From contig NZ_SACK01000008.1 of assembly GCF_004005815.1 (NCBI RefSeq), positions 1 to 64,000 of the forward strand: a stretch of 64,000 nucleotides of DNA, in the 5' to 3' direction. Position numbers and translations under genes: made by a program. Source of the DNA: Mucilaginibacter limnophilus (lineage in GTDB: Bacteria; Bacteroidota; Bacteroidia; Sphingobacteriales; Sphingobacteriaceae). The notes under the pieces were generated by a model that was given only the letters and a program-made list of their open reading frames with translations, was not told the DNA's origin and made no database searches. Each line of letters begins with the position of its first letter. Position 1 is the first letter of the stretch. This document shows, in pieces, positions 22,391-31,936 of this stretch.

Positions 22391-24664
22391 TTATAGCAAT
22401 TTAAAGTCGGCTTCTTTTACGTTATCTGAGCTGGTGCCGATGAACACTTTGTAATCGCCGGGCTCGTTGGTAAACTTCATGTCGATATCGTAAAATTTAA
22501 GGTCGGCACCGCTGATAGTGAAGGTCACATCTTTGCTTTCACCTGCTTTCAGGAATATTTTCTGGAAGCCCTTAAGCTCTTTCATCGGGCGGGTAACCGA
22601 ACCTACCATATCACGTATATACAGCTGTACGGTTTCTTCACCGTCGTACTTACCGGTGTTGCGCACGTTAATGGTAGCAGTAAGGCTCTCGTTATTTTTT
22701 ATGGCGATCTTGTTAAGCGTAACATCACCGTAAGCAAAGGTAGTATAGCTTAAACCATGGCCGAAAGCATACAGCGGTGTATTTGGGATATCCAGATATT
22801 TAGAGGTATACTTTTGCTTTTCATCAATTGGACGGCCGGTACTTTTAGCACTGTAATATATAGGTATCTGGCCTACGCTACGCGGAAATGTCATGCTCAG
22901 TTTGCCTGAGGGATTGTATTTACCAAACAGCACATCAGCAATAGCGTCGCCTGCTTTGGTACCGCCATACCATGTTTCCAAAATAGCAGCCATGTTGTCG
23001 TTCTCCCATTGCAAAGTAAGCGGGCGGCCGTTCATCAGTACCAAAACAACGGGTTTGCCGGTAGCACGCAGGGCTTTTAACAGTTCAACCTGGTTTGACG
23101 GCAGGCTAATGTCGCTGCGGCTGGCAGCTTCACCACTCATACCGAAAGGTTCACCTACAAAAGCTACAACTACATCAGCATCTTTAGCAACATCAACCGC
23201 GTCTTTTATCAAATCAGCAGGTGATTTCGGATCAGCAACAATTTGCGCGTCATGCGGATTTAGCCGACCAATGAGTGCAGGATCATCCAGAACATTGCAA
23301 CCTTTGGCATAGGTGAACTCGTTGTTAGGATATTGTTTTTGCAAGGCATCCCACAATGTAACCGCTTTTTTCGGGTCGCCGGCGGCGCTCCAGTTGCCAA
23401 TAAGATCACGCTGATTTTTAATCATCGGGCCAACAAAAGCGATTTTCTGGTTAGCCTTCAACGGCAACACCTGATTATCATTCTTCAGCAACACCATGCT
23501 TTTTCTCGCCGCTTCAAGTGCAAGCTGCAGTTTTTGAGCATTCATAATCTCTTTATCAGCACGTGCCTGGCTAATGTTGCGGTACGGGTCGTCAAACAAA
23601 CCCAGTTTATATTTCGACTCAAGTACACGGCGGCAGGCAAGATCGATATATGATACATCAAGCTTTTTCTCCTGTACCAGCTTTTTCAGGTGATCAAGGA
23701 AATATTCGCTCACCATATCCATATCGTTACCGGCAACAAGCGCTTTTTTAGCAACGGTTGCCGAATCACCTACGCCATGGTTTGATAGTTCCATAATGGC
23801 GGTATAATCGGTAGCTACCATACCGTTGAAGCCCCATTGCTTGCGCAGCAAATCTGTTAACAGCCAGTGGTTGGCAGCGGCAGGTACGCCGTTAATTTCG
23901 TTGAACGAGCTCATTACAGTAGCCACACCCGCGTCAACAGCGGCTTTATATGGCGGCAGGTAAGTTTCGGTCATTTTACGCATGCTCATGTCAACAACAT
24001 TATAATCACGACCTGACTCAACGGCGCCATACAGCGCGAAGTGTTTTACGCAGGCCAGTACAGCCTCGTCCGACCGCAGATTATTACCCTGATAACCACG
24101 CACCATGGCACCGGCTATTTTTGATCCCAGCCAGGTATCTTCACCTGCGCCTTCGCTAACACGTCCCCAGCGCGGGTCGCGGGCAATATCCACCATTGGC
24201 GAAAATACCCAGTTTATGCCATCGGCTGTTGATTCAACAGCTGCAGCATGCGCAGTTTTTTCTATCAACGGCAAATCCCAGGTAGCTGCAAGGCCAAGCG
24301 GTATCGGGAAAATGGTACGGTGACCGTGTATCACATCATAACCAAAAAGCAGCGGAATTTTAAGGCGAGATTTTTTGATGGCCAGCTCCTGTAGTTTGCG
24401 TACAGCATTTGGCGTATAAGTGTTAAACACACCGCCCACCAGGCCTTTTTCAATTTTTTCTTCAACGCCCTGACTCAAAATCGGGCCGGTTACATCAAAT
24501 CCAATTGACGGCAAATTCAGCTGACCGATCTTTTCTTCGAGCGTCATTTTGGCCATCAGGTTTTTAATGTAGGCGTCCATTTTAGCATTGCCGGGCGCCT
24601 GGGCCAAGGCGCTGTACCCGCTAAACGCGAGGCACGATGCAATGATTATTTTGGGTAACTTCAT
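22391..24664 (-). CDS. bglX: Glycoside hydrolase family 3 beta-glucosidase (BglX-like)
   Basis: A 757-residue exported enzyme (signal MKLPKIIIASCLAFSGYSALA) that removes terminal beta-linked glucose. The GH3 N-terminal barrel has LTLEEKIGQL-like MTLEEKIGQLNLPS, GYDVIHGHRTIFPIPLG, VKHFALYGAVESGRDYN and the nucleophile Asp in NGMVATDYTAI. The GH3 C-terminal domain and a fibronectin-III-like domain (AIKNNESLTATINVRNTGKY; GEETVQLYIRD) follow. It is last in the SusCD-GH144 operon, 20 bases after the GH43-like gene. In that setting it probably hydrolyses sophorose and short beta-1,2-gluco-oligosaccharides in the periplasm. GH3 specificity cannot be read from sequence alone. Confidence 0.92.
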   Translation of the reverse strand: MKLPKIIIASCLAFSGYSALAQAPGNAKMDAYIKNLMAKMTLEEKIGQLNLPSIGFDVTGPILSQGVEEKIEKGLVGGVFNTYTPNAVRKLQELAIKKSRLKIPLLFGYDVIHGHRTIFPIPLGLAATWDLPLIEKTAHAAAVESTADGINWVFSPMVDIARDPRWGRVSEGAGEDTWLGSKIAGAMVRGYQGNNLRSDEAVLACVKHFALYGAVESGRDYNVVDMSMRKMTETYLPPYKAAVDAGVATVMSSFNEINGVPAAANHWLLTDLLRKQWGFNGMVATDYTAIMELSNHGVGDSATVAKKALVAGNDMDMVSEYFLDHLKKLVQEKKLDVSYIDLACRRVLESKYKLGLFDDPYRNISQARADKEIMNAQKLQLALEAARKSMVLLKNDNQVLPLKANQKIAFVGPMIKNQRDLIGNWSAAGDPKKAVTLWDALQKQYPNNEFTYAKGCNVLDDPALIGRLNPHDAQIVADPKSPADLIKDAVDVAKDADVVVAFVGEPFGMSGEAASRSDISLPSNQVELLKALRATGKPVVLVLMNGRPLTLQWENDNMAAILETWYGGTKAGDAIADVLFGKYNPSGKLSMTFPRSVGQIPIYYSAKSTGRPIDEKQKYTSKYLDIPNTPLYAFGHGLSYTTFAYGDVTLNKIAIKNNESLTATINVRNTGKYDGEETVQLYIRDMVGSVTRPMKELKGFQKIFLKAGESKDVTFTISGADLKFYDIDMKFTNEPGDYKVFIGTSSDNVKEADFKLL

Positions 24665-24684
24665 AATGTATTGGTTGTGGTAAA

Positions 24685-26442
24685 TTATTCTGACTTTATA
24701 ATATCGGTTTGCTGCGAAACACCATTTTCATTAATCGCCTCTATGCGGAAATAATATGGCAGGTCTTTATCCATGGTTTTCACAAAATATTGGTTGGCAT
24801 TGTGCACCATTATGCAGTTGTAAAGTTTATCAGGATCGGTACCCATGTAAATATTATAAGCATAAGCATTGTTAACCGGCTCCCATTTCAGCCATGCGCT
24901 GCGCTTGTCTTTTTCGGTACGCAACACAATAAAGTTTTTCACTGTTGATGGCTTCGCGCCGCCGCCATTACCAAACACCCGCAGGCCGCTTATGGCGAAT
25001 TTGCCGGTAGGCATGTGCTGATTTACCAGTTTGATATAACGCGCTTTTACAGGCGAGCTCAGCTCTACATAATCATGCGGAACATCTGTTTTGTTGTTGC
25101 TTTTATCAACAAGTGTCTTCCAGTTTTTACCATCAGTTGAGTAAAGCAGTTTATACTGATGATATACGCCTTCTGATTTACCCAAAAACTCCGCGTCCTG
25201 ATCGGCATAGTTTAATTGCACCGCATTTACTGTGCTTACATTGCCAAGATCAGTTTGTATCCATTCGCCGGCATTAGCCGTTGCAGCGCTCCAATAGGTT
25301 TTAATGTCCTCATCAACTGCGTTGTTGGCTGTGTATGCGCCAAGCGTTGATGATACCGTTACCGGCTTGTTGAAATTAAGCAGCATCCATCCGGTAAAGC
25401 GGCTTTTAAGGTGATTGGCCTTGCCATCGGGCAGGTAATGCGGGTAATCGCCGAAAACGGTATTGCAGTACATCACATCATCTTTGTCAAAACCTGCGGG
25501 CCAAATACCAATGCGGCGCTCGAAATTATTTTTTACCGAGATCACCATGGTTGATACGTGCCAATAGTTGTTCCACTTGTCCTGGTAGGTAGCGCCATGA
25601 CCGGCACCGGGTGCAAAGCCGCCCGGTTTGTAGCTCATAGGCATAGGCTGCGGCTTAAATGGACCTAATGGCCCCTCGCCTACTACCACACCATCGGCAT
25701 AGCCACTAAATTCGGTACCCGGAGCACCATATTGCAGGTAGTATTTGCCGTTATGCTTGGTCATCCATGCACCTTCCATAAAGCCATCCAGAAATATATC
25801 GTCGTAGTTTTCGCCGAAACGCTGCCAGCCATATTTCCACGATTGCAGCAGGTACATTTCTTTACGGTAGCCTTTCAGGTGGAAAGTAGTCGGGTCAACC
25901 TCGGCACCATATATTGGAAACACATTGCTGCTTCCATTATACATGTAAAGCTTGCCATCGTCGTCCCTGAAGAAAGCCGGATCCCAGCCACCGGGTTCAA
26001 ACTTATGTATAGCTTCTTTCCACTCGTTGGCTTTTGGATTAGTGCTCATCCAGATAGGGAAATTGTCTGAGTAAGTTGAGCCGAACACCAGCAGCGTATC
26101 ACCCTGTACCCAAACCGCCGGTGCACAAAGGTCATCGTACACTTTATGTTCCGGACGTAAAAAATGACGGGCTACAAAATGCCAGTTGTACATATCGCTG
26201 CTCCACCAATAGCCCCATTGGTTGGTACCAAACAGGTAATAATCGCCTTTGTAGGTAACAATCACCGGGTCGGCAGTGGCTCGGTGCTTACCAGCTGTTG
26301 CAAAATTTGGTATAGGGGTATAACCGTAATCCACATTTATTGGGTTACAATACGTGAGCTGTTTTTTTTGCGCTTGCGCAGATCCGGTAAACAGCAGAAA
26401 GCCGGTTAATAATGTAATTACAGGTAGTGTATATTTTATCAT
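24685..26442 (-). CDS. GH43-like glycosidase with discoidin and fibronectin-III domains
   Basis: A 585-residue exported protein (signal through SAQAQ). The five-bladed propeller of the GH43 type covers about residues 30-335: HRATADPVIVTYKGDYYLFG (catalytic-base Asp), GGWDPAFFRDDDGKLYMYNG, and EGAWMTKHNGKYYLQYGAPG (candidate acid Glu). A discoidin/F5-8 type C domain follows (about 350-490; VDEDIKTYWSAATANAGEWI; RYIKLVNQHMPTGKFAISG), then a fibronectin-III-like module (about 495-585). The substrate is uncertain: the position among beta-1,2-glucan genes is unusual for GH43, which mostly acts on arabinose- or xylose-containing glycans. It may remove decorations or act on another linkage. Confidence 0.85.
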   Translation of the reverse strand: MIKYTLPVITLLTGFLLFTGSAQAQKKQLTYCNPINVDYGYTPIPNFATAGKHRATADPVIVTYKGDYYLFGTNQWGYWWSSDMYNWHFVARHFLRPEHKVYDDLCAPAVWVQGDTLLVFGSTYSDNFPIWMSTNPKANEWKEAIHKFEPGGWDPAFFRDDDGKLYMYNGSSNVFPIYGAEVDPTTFHLKGYRKEMYLLQSWKYGWQRFGENYDDIFLDGFMEGAWMTKHNGKYYLQYGAPGTEFSGYADGVVVGEGPLGPFKPQPMPMSYKPGGFAPGAGHGATYQDKWNNYWHVSTMVISVKNNFERRIGIWPAGFDKDDVMYCNTVFGDYPHYLPDGKANHLKSRFTGWMLLNFNKPVTVSSTLGAYTANNAVDEDIKTYWSAATANAGEWIQTDLGNVSTVNAVQLNYADQDAEFLGKSEGVYHQYKLLYSTDGKNWKTLVDKSNNKTDVPHDYVELSSPVKARYIKLVNQHMPTGKFAISGLRVFGNGGGAKPSTVKNFIVLRTEKDKRSAWLKWEPVNNAYAYNIYMGTDPDKLYNCIMVHNANQYFVKTMDKDLPYYFRIEAINENGVSQQTDIIKSE

Positions 26443-26449
26443 GCCGATA

Positions 26450-27802
26450 CTATTTTAATGCCGGACTTTGAAAATCCAATCGTTTCAAACCATTCTGCAC
26501 TTCAGGCGCGCTCATAAATAACTTCCAGAGCAAACCTGTACGGTAGTTTTCTATCATTGCCACAATTGGTCCCTGGTCAATTGCCAGGTATGATTTTGCA
26601 TACCAGTTCTTGCTTTCGTTAAAGGCGTCGACAAAACCATATTCGCCCCATATCTTATCACCCAGATCATAGTAAAAATGGCGCAGGGCTTTCATTGATT
26701 GTTCCGGCGTATATGGAAATGCAGATAAAGCCGCTGTTGGTGTTATCACACCAAGGTCATTGGTCGGCGAATGGGCGTTGTAGCCTTCGTGGTTATCGCT
26801 GGCAGTTAATCCCCAGCAGTTTTCGCCGTAGCCTTTAAATTTTAATGGATTATCTACGCAATACGCATAGTTTATTTTGGTATGATTTACGTTTTGCTCC
26901 CAGTAATCGGCATAGCGGTCTTTCAATCCTTTGGGGTTTAACCCTAAAAACGAGTAATGCGTAAAGAACAGCGGGCCGCCGTAATCAAAACCAAGCGGCA
27001 GTTTAATGCCATAAAAAGTCTTTCCGTTTTTAAAGAAATCGCTTTGCGCCCAGCCGCGATTGTATATTCTTTCGGCATCAACCGGATAGCGGTCGGCGCA
27101 AGCGGCCAGTACATAAGTAATTAAACATTCGTTAAAACCGCGGATAGGGAAGTTCATGGCCCAGCCATTGTTTGGCGACCAGTGCCAGTACAGGTTATCA
27201 CGCTCGTGCGTGTACCAATCCCACTCGATATCGCTCCAAAGCCAACCTATGCGGTTGCGCAGTTCAGCCTCTTTTGGTGAGTTGGCATTAAAGTATTGCT
27301 TAGCTGTAAGAAGGCCTTCAAAAAGGAATGAGGTTTCCACCAGGTCGCCGCCATCGTCTTTACGGCCGAACGGAATAGTTTTACCGGTTTCACCGTTAAG
27401 CCAGTGCGGGAATACGCCATGATACGAATCGGCCTTTTGCAGAAACTTAACCATGCGCATCATACGGTCGACAGCCTGCTCACGCGATATCCATTTACGT
27501 TCGGTAGCCACTATCAGCGCCATAATGCCGAAGCCGGTACCGCCGGTGGTTACCACTTCGTCGCCGTAGTCAAAACTTTCGTTGCTGCGTTCGCGTGCAA
27601 GGCCGCTTACCGGGTGCCCGAAATCCCAAAAATAACGGAACGTTTGGCGCTGCACCACGTCAAGAAGGGCGCTGTCACTTAAATTTTTTATGATACCAAC
27701 CGGCTTTATTGGCGTTTCGGTTGCCTTTACAACCTTTTTCGATTGTGCAAAGCTGTAGCCTACGCCCATAAAAATAAGGGCTGTTAACAGTAATTTCTTC
27801 AT
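26450..27802 (-). CDS. GH144-type (glucoamylase-like domain) endo-beta-1,2-glucanase candidate
   Basis: A 450-residue exported enzyme (signal MKKLLLTALIFMGVGYSFA). The (alpha/alpha)6-barrel 'Glycoamylase' domain is evident: LLDVVQRQTFRYFWDFGHPV, GFGIMALIVATERKWISREQ, GVFPHWLNGETGKTIPFGRK, DGGDLVETSFLFEGLLTAKQYF, NLYWHWSPNNGWAMNFPIRG, ENCWGLTASDNHEGYNAHSP and SYLAIDQGPIVAMIENYRTGL. GH144 was founded on a beta-1,2-glucanase from Chitinophaga pinensis, another Bacteroidota. It is paralogous to the next gene upstream, lying 17 bases after it. One of the pair may cut within the chain and the other release sophorose, as both modes are known in the family. Confidence 0.87.
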   Translation of the reverse strand: MKKLLLTALIFMGVGYSFAQSKKVVKATETPIKPVGIIKNLSDSALLDVVQRQTFRYFWDFGHPVSGLARERSNESFDYGDEVVTTGGTGFGIMALIVATERKWISREQAVDRMMRMVKFLQKADSYHGVFPHWLNGETGKTIPFGRKDDGGDLVETSFLFEGLLTAKQYFNANSPKEAELRNRIGWLWSDIEWDWYTHERDNLYWHWSPNNGWAMNFPIRGFNECLITYVLAACADRYPVDAERIYNRGWAQSDFFKNGKTFYGIKLPLGFDYGGPLFFTHYSFLGLNPKGLKDRYADYWEQNVNHTKINYAYCVDNPLKFKGYGENCWGLTASDNHEGYNAHSPTNDLGVITPTAALSAFPYTPEQSMKALRHFYYDLGDKIWGEYGFVDAFNESKNWYAKSYLAIDQGPIVAMIENYRTGLLWKLFMSAPEVQNGLKRLDFQSPALK

Positions 27803-27819
27803 TGTAGTTTAGATATATC

Positions 27820-29502
27820 TTATATACCGGGGCCGCTAAAACCCATATCTTTTAATCCTTTTTTTACCTCGGGAGCGCTCATGAACAAATTCCAAAGCAA
27901 TTTGCTCCGATAGTTCTCTATCATCACCAATATCGGTCCCTGATCAATAGCCAGATATGAATTGGCAAACCAAGGTTGTTCAAGGCTGAAAGCATCGTAA
28001 AACCCATACTCGCCCCAAAGCTTATCACCTAATTTATAGTAAAAGAATTTTAACGCCTTCATTGATTCTTCGGGCGTGTAAGGCATTGATGATAATGCCG
28101 CGGTAGGCGCTATAACGCCTACATCATTGGTTGGCGAACTTGCCGTATAGCCTCCGTTAATATCGCTGGCGGTTAATCCCCAGCAGTTTTCACTATAACC
28201 ATAGTAACCTTTAGGGTTGGCTACCGAATAAGCACGGTTGATAAGCGTATGTGCTTTTGTTTGTGTTTCATAGTTAGCATAAGCATCGCTTAGGCCATTT
28301 GGATTTAAACCCAGGAATGAGTAATGCTCAAAAAACAGCGGACCGCCCTGTGCAGGGCCAAGCGGCAGTTGAGTGCCATAAAAAGTCGCGCCATTTTTGA
28401 TGGTGCCGTTACCTGCCCAGCCTTCATCATAAACGGCTTTTGGTATAGCATGTGTGTTTGACGATGCGGCAAGCACATAAACAATAAGCGCTTCGTTCCA
28501 GCCTTTTATCGGCATGTTCATGTCCCAGTTGAAGTTAGGGCTCCAGTGCCAGTACAACACATTTTGATTACCTCGACGAAACCAGTGCCACTCAACACCG
28601 TTCCACAATTCATTAATGTCATTGCGCAAAGTGGTTTCGGCAGCCCCTGCGCCATTGAAGTACTGACGTGCAGTTAGCAGTCCCTCCATCAGGAAACCGG
28701 TTTCAACCAAATCGGCGCCGTTATCTTTATCGCTGAAAGGCTGCACCCTGCCGGTATTTCCATTAAGCCAGTGCGGGAACGCGCCGTGAAATTTATCAGC
28801 GGTTTTTAAAAAGCCAACGATTTTTTGCAAACGTTCAAGCCCTTGTGTACGACTGATAAAGCCGCGGTTTATACCGGCAACTATACCCATAATGCCAAAG
28901 CCCGAACCACCAGTTGTTACGATATCGCCTGAAGTATTACGTTCGCGCGCCATGCCGCTTGTTGGATGGCCAAAATCCCAGAAATATTTAAACGTTTGGC
29001 GCTGTACCAAGGTGAGCAGTTCATCGTCAGATATTTCAGGGAATTTATTTACCGGGTCTACCTCTGTAAGCAATTGCACAGTTACACCTGTTTGCAGCTT
29101 ACTATCTTTAACCGATTTAAGGTTAGTGCTTACTGCTACATTGTAACGGGTAAGGTTTTGCAGCGGTTCAGATGGTTTTATAACAATGGTTTTGTCGCCA
29201 TCTTCGTAAGTAGCATCATAAGCCACATTTGTTCCGCCCTGGGTTTTTAGGGTAACCGTATTAGCTACAGTGATTTTGTTGAGCGCTTCAGAAAAAGATA
29301 TTTTTATTTCAGGTGAGGTATTAATGCCTTTATAGGTAAACCCGGCAGAGGTGCCGTTAACCTTTAAAGCACTGAAGCTGAAAGATGCCGGTATTACGGG
29401 ATCAGGGTTTGGTTCAACATTGCTGTCCTTGCTTTTACTGCACGATACGCAGGTAAACAGAATTACGGAATAAAAAAGTATCTTTTTAAAAGTCGTCATC
29501 AT
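27820..29502 (-). CDS. GH144-type enzyme, lipoprotein with N-terminal Ig-like domain
   Basis: A 560-residue lipoprotein (lipobox CVSC, acidic residue-rich tether after it: SKSKDSNVEPNPDP), probably displayed on the cell surface. Residues about 40-150 form an Ig-like (Big_5-type) domain (SFSEALNKITVANTVTLKTQ). Residues about 160-555 repeat the whole GH144 pattern of the neighbouring paralogue (LVQRQTFKYFWDFGHPTSGM; GAFPHWLNGNTGRVQPFSDK; ADLVETGFLMEGLLTARQYF; ENCWGLTASDINGGYTASSP; SYLAIDQGPILVMIENYRSK). The surface form would make the first cuts in beta-1,2-glucan before SusCD import. A hairpin at 29523-29550 separates it from the binding-protein gene upstream. Confidence 0.87.
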   Translation of the reverse strand: MMTTFKKILFYSVILFTCVSCSKSKDSNVEPNPDPVIPASFSFSALKVNGTSAGFTYKGINTSPEIKISFSEALNKITVANTVTLKTQGGTNVAYDATYEDGDKTIVIKPSEPLQNLTRYNVAVSTNLKSVKDSKLQTGVTVQLLTEVDPVNKFPEISDDELLTLVQRQTFKYFWDFGHPTSGMARERNTSGDIVTTGGSGFGIMGIVAGINRGFISRTQGLERLQKIVGFLKTADKFHGAFPHWLNGNTGRVQPFSDKDNGADLVETGFLMEGLLTARQYFNGAGAAETTLRNDINELWNGVEWHWFRRGNQNVLYWHWSPNFNWDMNMPIKGWNEALIVYVLAASSNTHAIPKAVYDEGWAGNGTIKNGATFYGTQLPLGPAQGGPLFFEHYSFLGLNPNGLSDAYANYETQTKAHTLINRAYSVANPKGYYGYSENCWGLTASDINGGYTASSPTNDVGVIAPTAALSSMPYTPEESMKALKFFYYKLGDKLWGEYGFYDAFSLEQPWFANSYLAIDQGPILVMIENYRSKLLWNLFMSAPEVKKGLKDMGFSGPGI

Positions 29503-29522
29503 TTACACACTTCCCTAAACAA

Positions 29523-29550
29523 GCTGCCCACCCTTTTTGAGGTGGGCAGC
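29523..29550 (-). promoter_or_regulatory. Intercistronic hairpin in the utilisation operon
   Basis: Perfect 10-bp stem GCTGCCCACC / GGTGGGCAGC with an 8-base loop, between the LamG lipoprotein gene and the first GH144 gene. There is no U-run after it on the minus strand, so it is more likely an mRNA-stability or partial-termination element than a full terminator. Confidence 0.65.
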
Positions 29551-29577
29551 CTTATTTGAACAGTTTGTTATTATTTG

Positions 29578-30408
29578 TTATTTACCGCGGCCTTCAAGTT
29601 TAGTTAAAGCTGATATTTCTTCAGCTGTTAAGGCTTTGTCGTATATCCTTACTTCATCAAGCTGGCCTTTTAAATAACTTGCCCAATCTTGTTTGGTTGT
29701 TGCAGAAGTTAAGCTTGGGTCGGTTTGAAAATGTACAGTACCAAACACCATTTTGCTGGCGTTTTGGAAAGCTATCGGACCAAAGCCGGCTTGCTCACTT
29801 TCGGCAAGTTTAGAGCCGTTTAAATAAACCACAAACTTTGATACGCCATCATAAGTAACTGCTATGTTTATCCATTTTCCCCATGGATTTACCACGTCGT
29901 AATTACCAAGCCATGCTTCTTTAGCTCCACTTCTTACATGTACCTTTAACAAGCCCTTGTCGGCTGTTGCGCCATTTTCAAAAAAGATGGTTAGGTTACC
30001 CCAAAACTCTGTACTGTTTGATATATCCATCACACCAACAATGCCGTCAGTATTTTGCGGAGTGTTAACCCATGTGCTAACGGTAAAAGCCGACATATTT
30101 TGAACAGCGGTAGGTGTATTTGATACTACATATGAATCATCTGCACCCTGCATAGCCTGGCCTTTAACGCCGCCGGCAAATGTAGCACCGGTTGCAGTAC
30201 CGGCAGTACCTGATATACTATCGGTAAGGTCACCGTTGAATGACCAATATGCTATCAGGTTCGAAGGCGCTATTTCATTAGCACTTGTATAGCCGCCAAT
30301 ATTAAGCGGAGGCGCATAGGTTGACGGATCAAACTTTTTTTGACATGCTGAAAACGCTAAACCGGCTCCCAGCAATGCCATGATATATTTGTTAGATAAT
30401 TTTTTCAT
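29578..30408 (-). CDS. LamG-like surface lipoprotein (SusE/F-position glycan-binding protein)
   Basis: A 276-residue lipoprotein (MKKLSNKYIMALLGAGLAFS then Cys-QKKFDPSTY). Residues about 50-270 form one LamG/concanavalin-like jelly roll: NLIAYWSFNGDLTDSISGTA, MSAFTVSTWVNTPQNTDGIV, GKWINIAVTYDGVSKFVVYL, and LKGQLDEVRIYDKALTAEE near the end, which is the hallmark ending of such domains. It lies third in the operon, just after SusD, where surface glycan-binding proteins are usually encoded. It probably captures the polysaccharide at the cell surface. No catalytic residues were noted, so binding is preferred over hydrolysis. Confidence 0.85.
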   Translation of the reverse strand: MKKLSNKYIMALLGAGLAFSACQKKFDPSTYAPPLNIGGYTSANEIAPSNLIAYWSFNGDLTDSISGTAGTATGATFAGGVKGQAMQGADDSYVVSNTPTAVQNMSAFTVSTWVNTPQNTDGIVGVMDISNSTEFWGNLTIFFENGATADKGLLKVHVRSGAKEAWLGNYDVVNPWGKWINIAVTYDGVSKFVVYLNGSKLAESEQAGFGPIAFQNASKMVFGTVHFQTDPSLTSATTKQDWASYLKGQLDEVRIYDKALTAEEISALTKLEGRGK

Positions 30409-30427
30409 GATCTTCTCTTTATTAAGA

Positions 30428-31918
30428 TTAATAACCGGGATTTTGGGTTAATACACCTGCGCTTTTTTCAATTTCTGTTTCAGGCACTGGCCATACTTCG
30501 TTTTTATTTTCCTGCCACCCTTTAGGGCCAAATACTTCTTTAGCCCTGCCTTGTCTTATCACATCGAAATAACGGTCAAATTCCATAGCTAATTCAACAT
30601 GACGTTCATGCCATATTGCCTCACGCAGTTCTTGCTGGCTTGTAGTTGTTATTTGAGGTAAAACCCCTGCAGCAGCACCCGTTCTAGCACGTGCACGAAC
30701 TTGTTCTAATGAAGCCAGAGCAACATCAGTTTGTCCTAATTCATTCGCAGCTTCGGCATTCATTAATAACACTTCAGCATAACGTATTACACGAATATTT
30801 TGCTGAGCACCTTCATTGTAACCAGTTACATATTGACTAAAAGGCACGTATGATTTTTGATTATACATTGGATTTGGCGCAGAAGCTGATATCGGATCTC
30901 CTTCAGGTGTGGTTTCACCACGAAAAATAATTGTCGCATCACGACGTGGGTCGCCAGGCTCATATGCATCAGCCAAAGCTTGCGTAGGAACGTTGAATCC
31001 CCAGCCACCACCAACCTGGGCCCGCACACCTTGCACCTGCGAATATTGAGAGTTTGAGGCAGCAGGGTTACCCTGTACAATTTCTGCTTGTATTTCAAAA
31101 ACCGACTCCTGGTTGTTTTCATTATTTGTTCTGAAAAGCTGCTCATAGTTAGGAAACAATGAGTATCCTAAGCCTTTAACCTGGTTGGTAAGGGTTAGCA
31201 CATCATTCCATTTTTGCTGGTACATGGCAACTTTAGCGTGTAATGACAGCGCGGCCCCTTTAGTAGCACGGCCTATATCGTTACCAGAGTATGATTGTGG
31301 CAATGCAGCTGCAGCTTCAGTCAGATCGTTTTCTATAGCTGCATAAACCTCCGCTTTAGGTGTACGTGGAATATTAAATTCAGCCGCTTCTTCGGGTACT
31401 TTTAAACGCAATGGTACATCTCCAAAAGCCCTTACCAGCCTAAAATATTGATATGCCCTAACAAATTTTGCTTCGGCCAGATAACGTGCCTTTAATGAAG
31501 CATCCATTTGTATTCCTGGTACATTATCCAATACCTGGTTACATAAGTTGATAGTAAAGTATCTGCCATTCCAAAAATCAGATAACTGGCCCTGTGTTGA
31601 TGTAACGGTAAACTGATCATACATGTTCATGAACGGAACAGATCCGTCGCTTGGGTCACTACCTGTTTCGGTGTCGTCTGATCCAAGACTTTCAAGTGCA
31701 ATAGGCGCAAACGCGACTTCTGTCCACGAGCGCAAATTGGCATATATAAAATTTACTGCTTTTGTTGCATCAGCTTCTGTTTGCCAAAATTGGGTTTCAG
31801 CCGGCTGTCCTTGAGGCGGCACATCTAAAAAGCTTTTTTTACAGCCGGTTGCAGCTATCAGAAAAGTAAAAGCTAATATTGACGCTTTCCTTCTCATTAT
31901 ATTTTTATATAATTTCAT
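30428..31918 (-). CDS. SusD/RagB-family nutrient-uptake outer-membrane lipoprotein
   Basis: A 496-residue surface lipoprotein (lipobox ATGC, then KKSFLDVPPQGQPAETQFW, the standard SusD N-terminus). TPR-like helices bind the glycan lid-fashion over the partner SusC transporter; signature segments include AEAKFVRAYQYFRLVRAFGD, LSLHAKVAMYQQKWNDVLTL, VIRYAEVLLMNAEAANELGQ and the C-terminal HERHVELAMEFDRYFDVIRQ ending in LTQNPGY. An internal Met (31897) is an alternative start. The SusC gene is 18 bases upstream, and the two form the usual pair. The imported substrate is inferred from the GH144 genes. Confidence 0.95.
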   Translation of the reverse strand: MKLYKNIMRRKASILAFTFLIAATGCKKSFLDVPPQGQPAETQFWQTEADATKAVNFIYANLRSWTEVAFAPIALESLGSDDTETGSDPSDGSVPFMNMYDQFTVTSTQGQLSDFWNGRYFTINLCNQVLDNVPGIQMDASLKARYLAEAKFVRAYQYFRLVRAFGDVPLRLKVPEEAAEFNIPRTPKAEVYAAIENDLTEAAAALPQSYSGNDIGRATKGAALSLHAKVAMYQQKWNDVLTLTNQVKGLGYSLFPNYEQLFRTNNENNQESVFEIQAEIVQGNPAASNSQYSQVQGVRAQVGGGWGFNVPTQALADAYEPGDPRRDATIIFRGETTPEGDPISASAPNPMYNQKSYVPFSQYVTGYNEGAQQNIRVIRYAEVLLMNAEAANELGQTDVALASLEQVRARARTGAAAGVLPQITTTSQQELREAIWHERHVELAMEFDRYFDVIRQGRAKEVFGPKGWQENKNEVWPVPETEIEKSAGVLTQNPGY

Positions 31919-31936
31919 TTTCTGTTTTAATTAATG

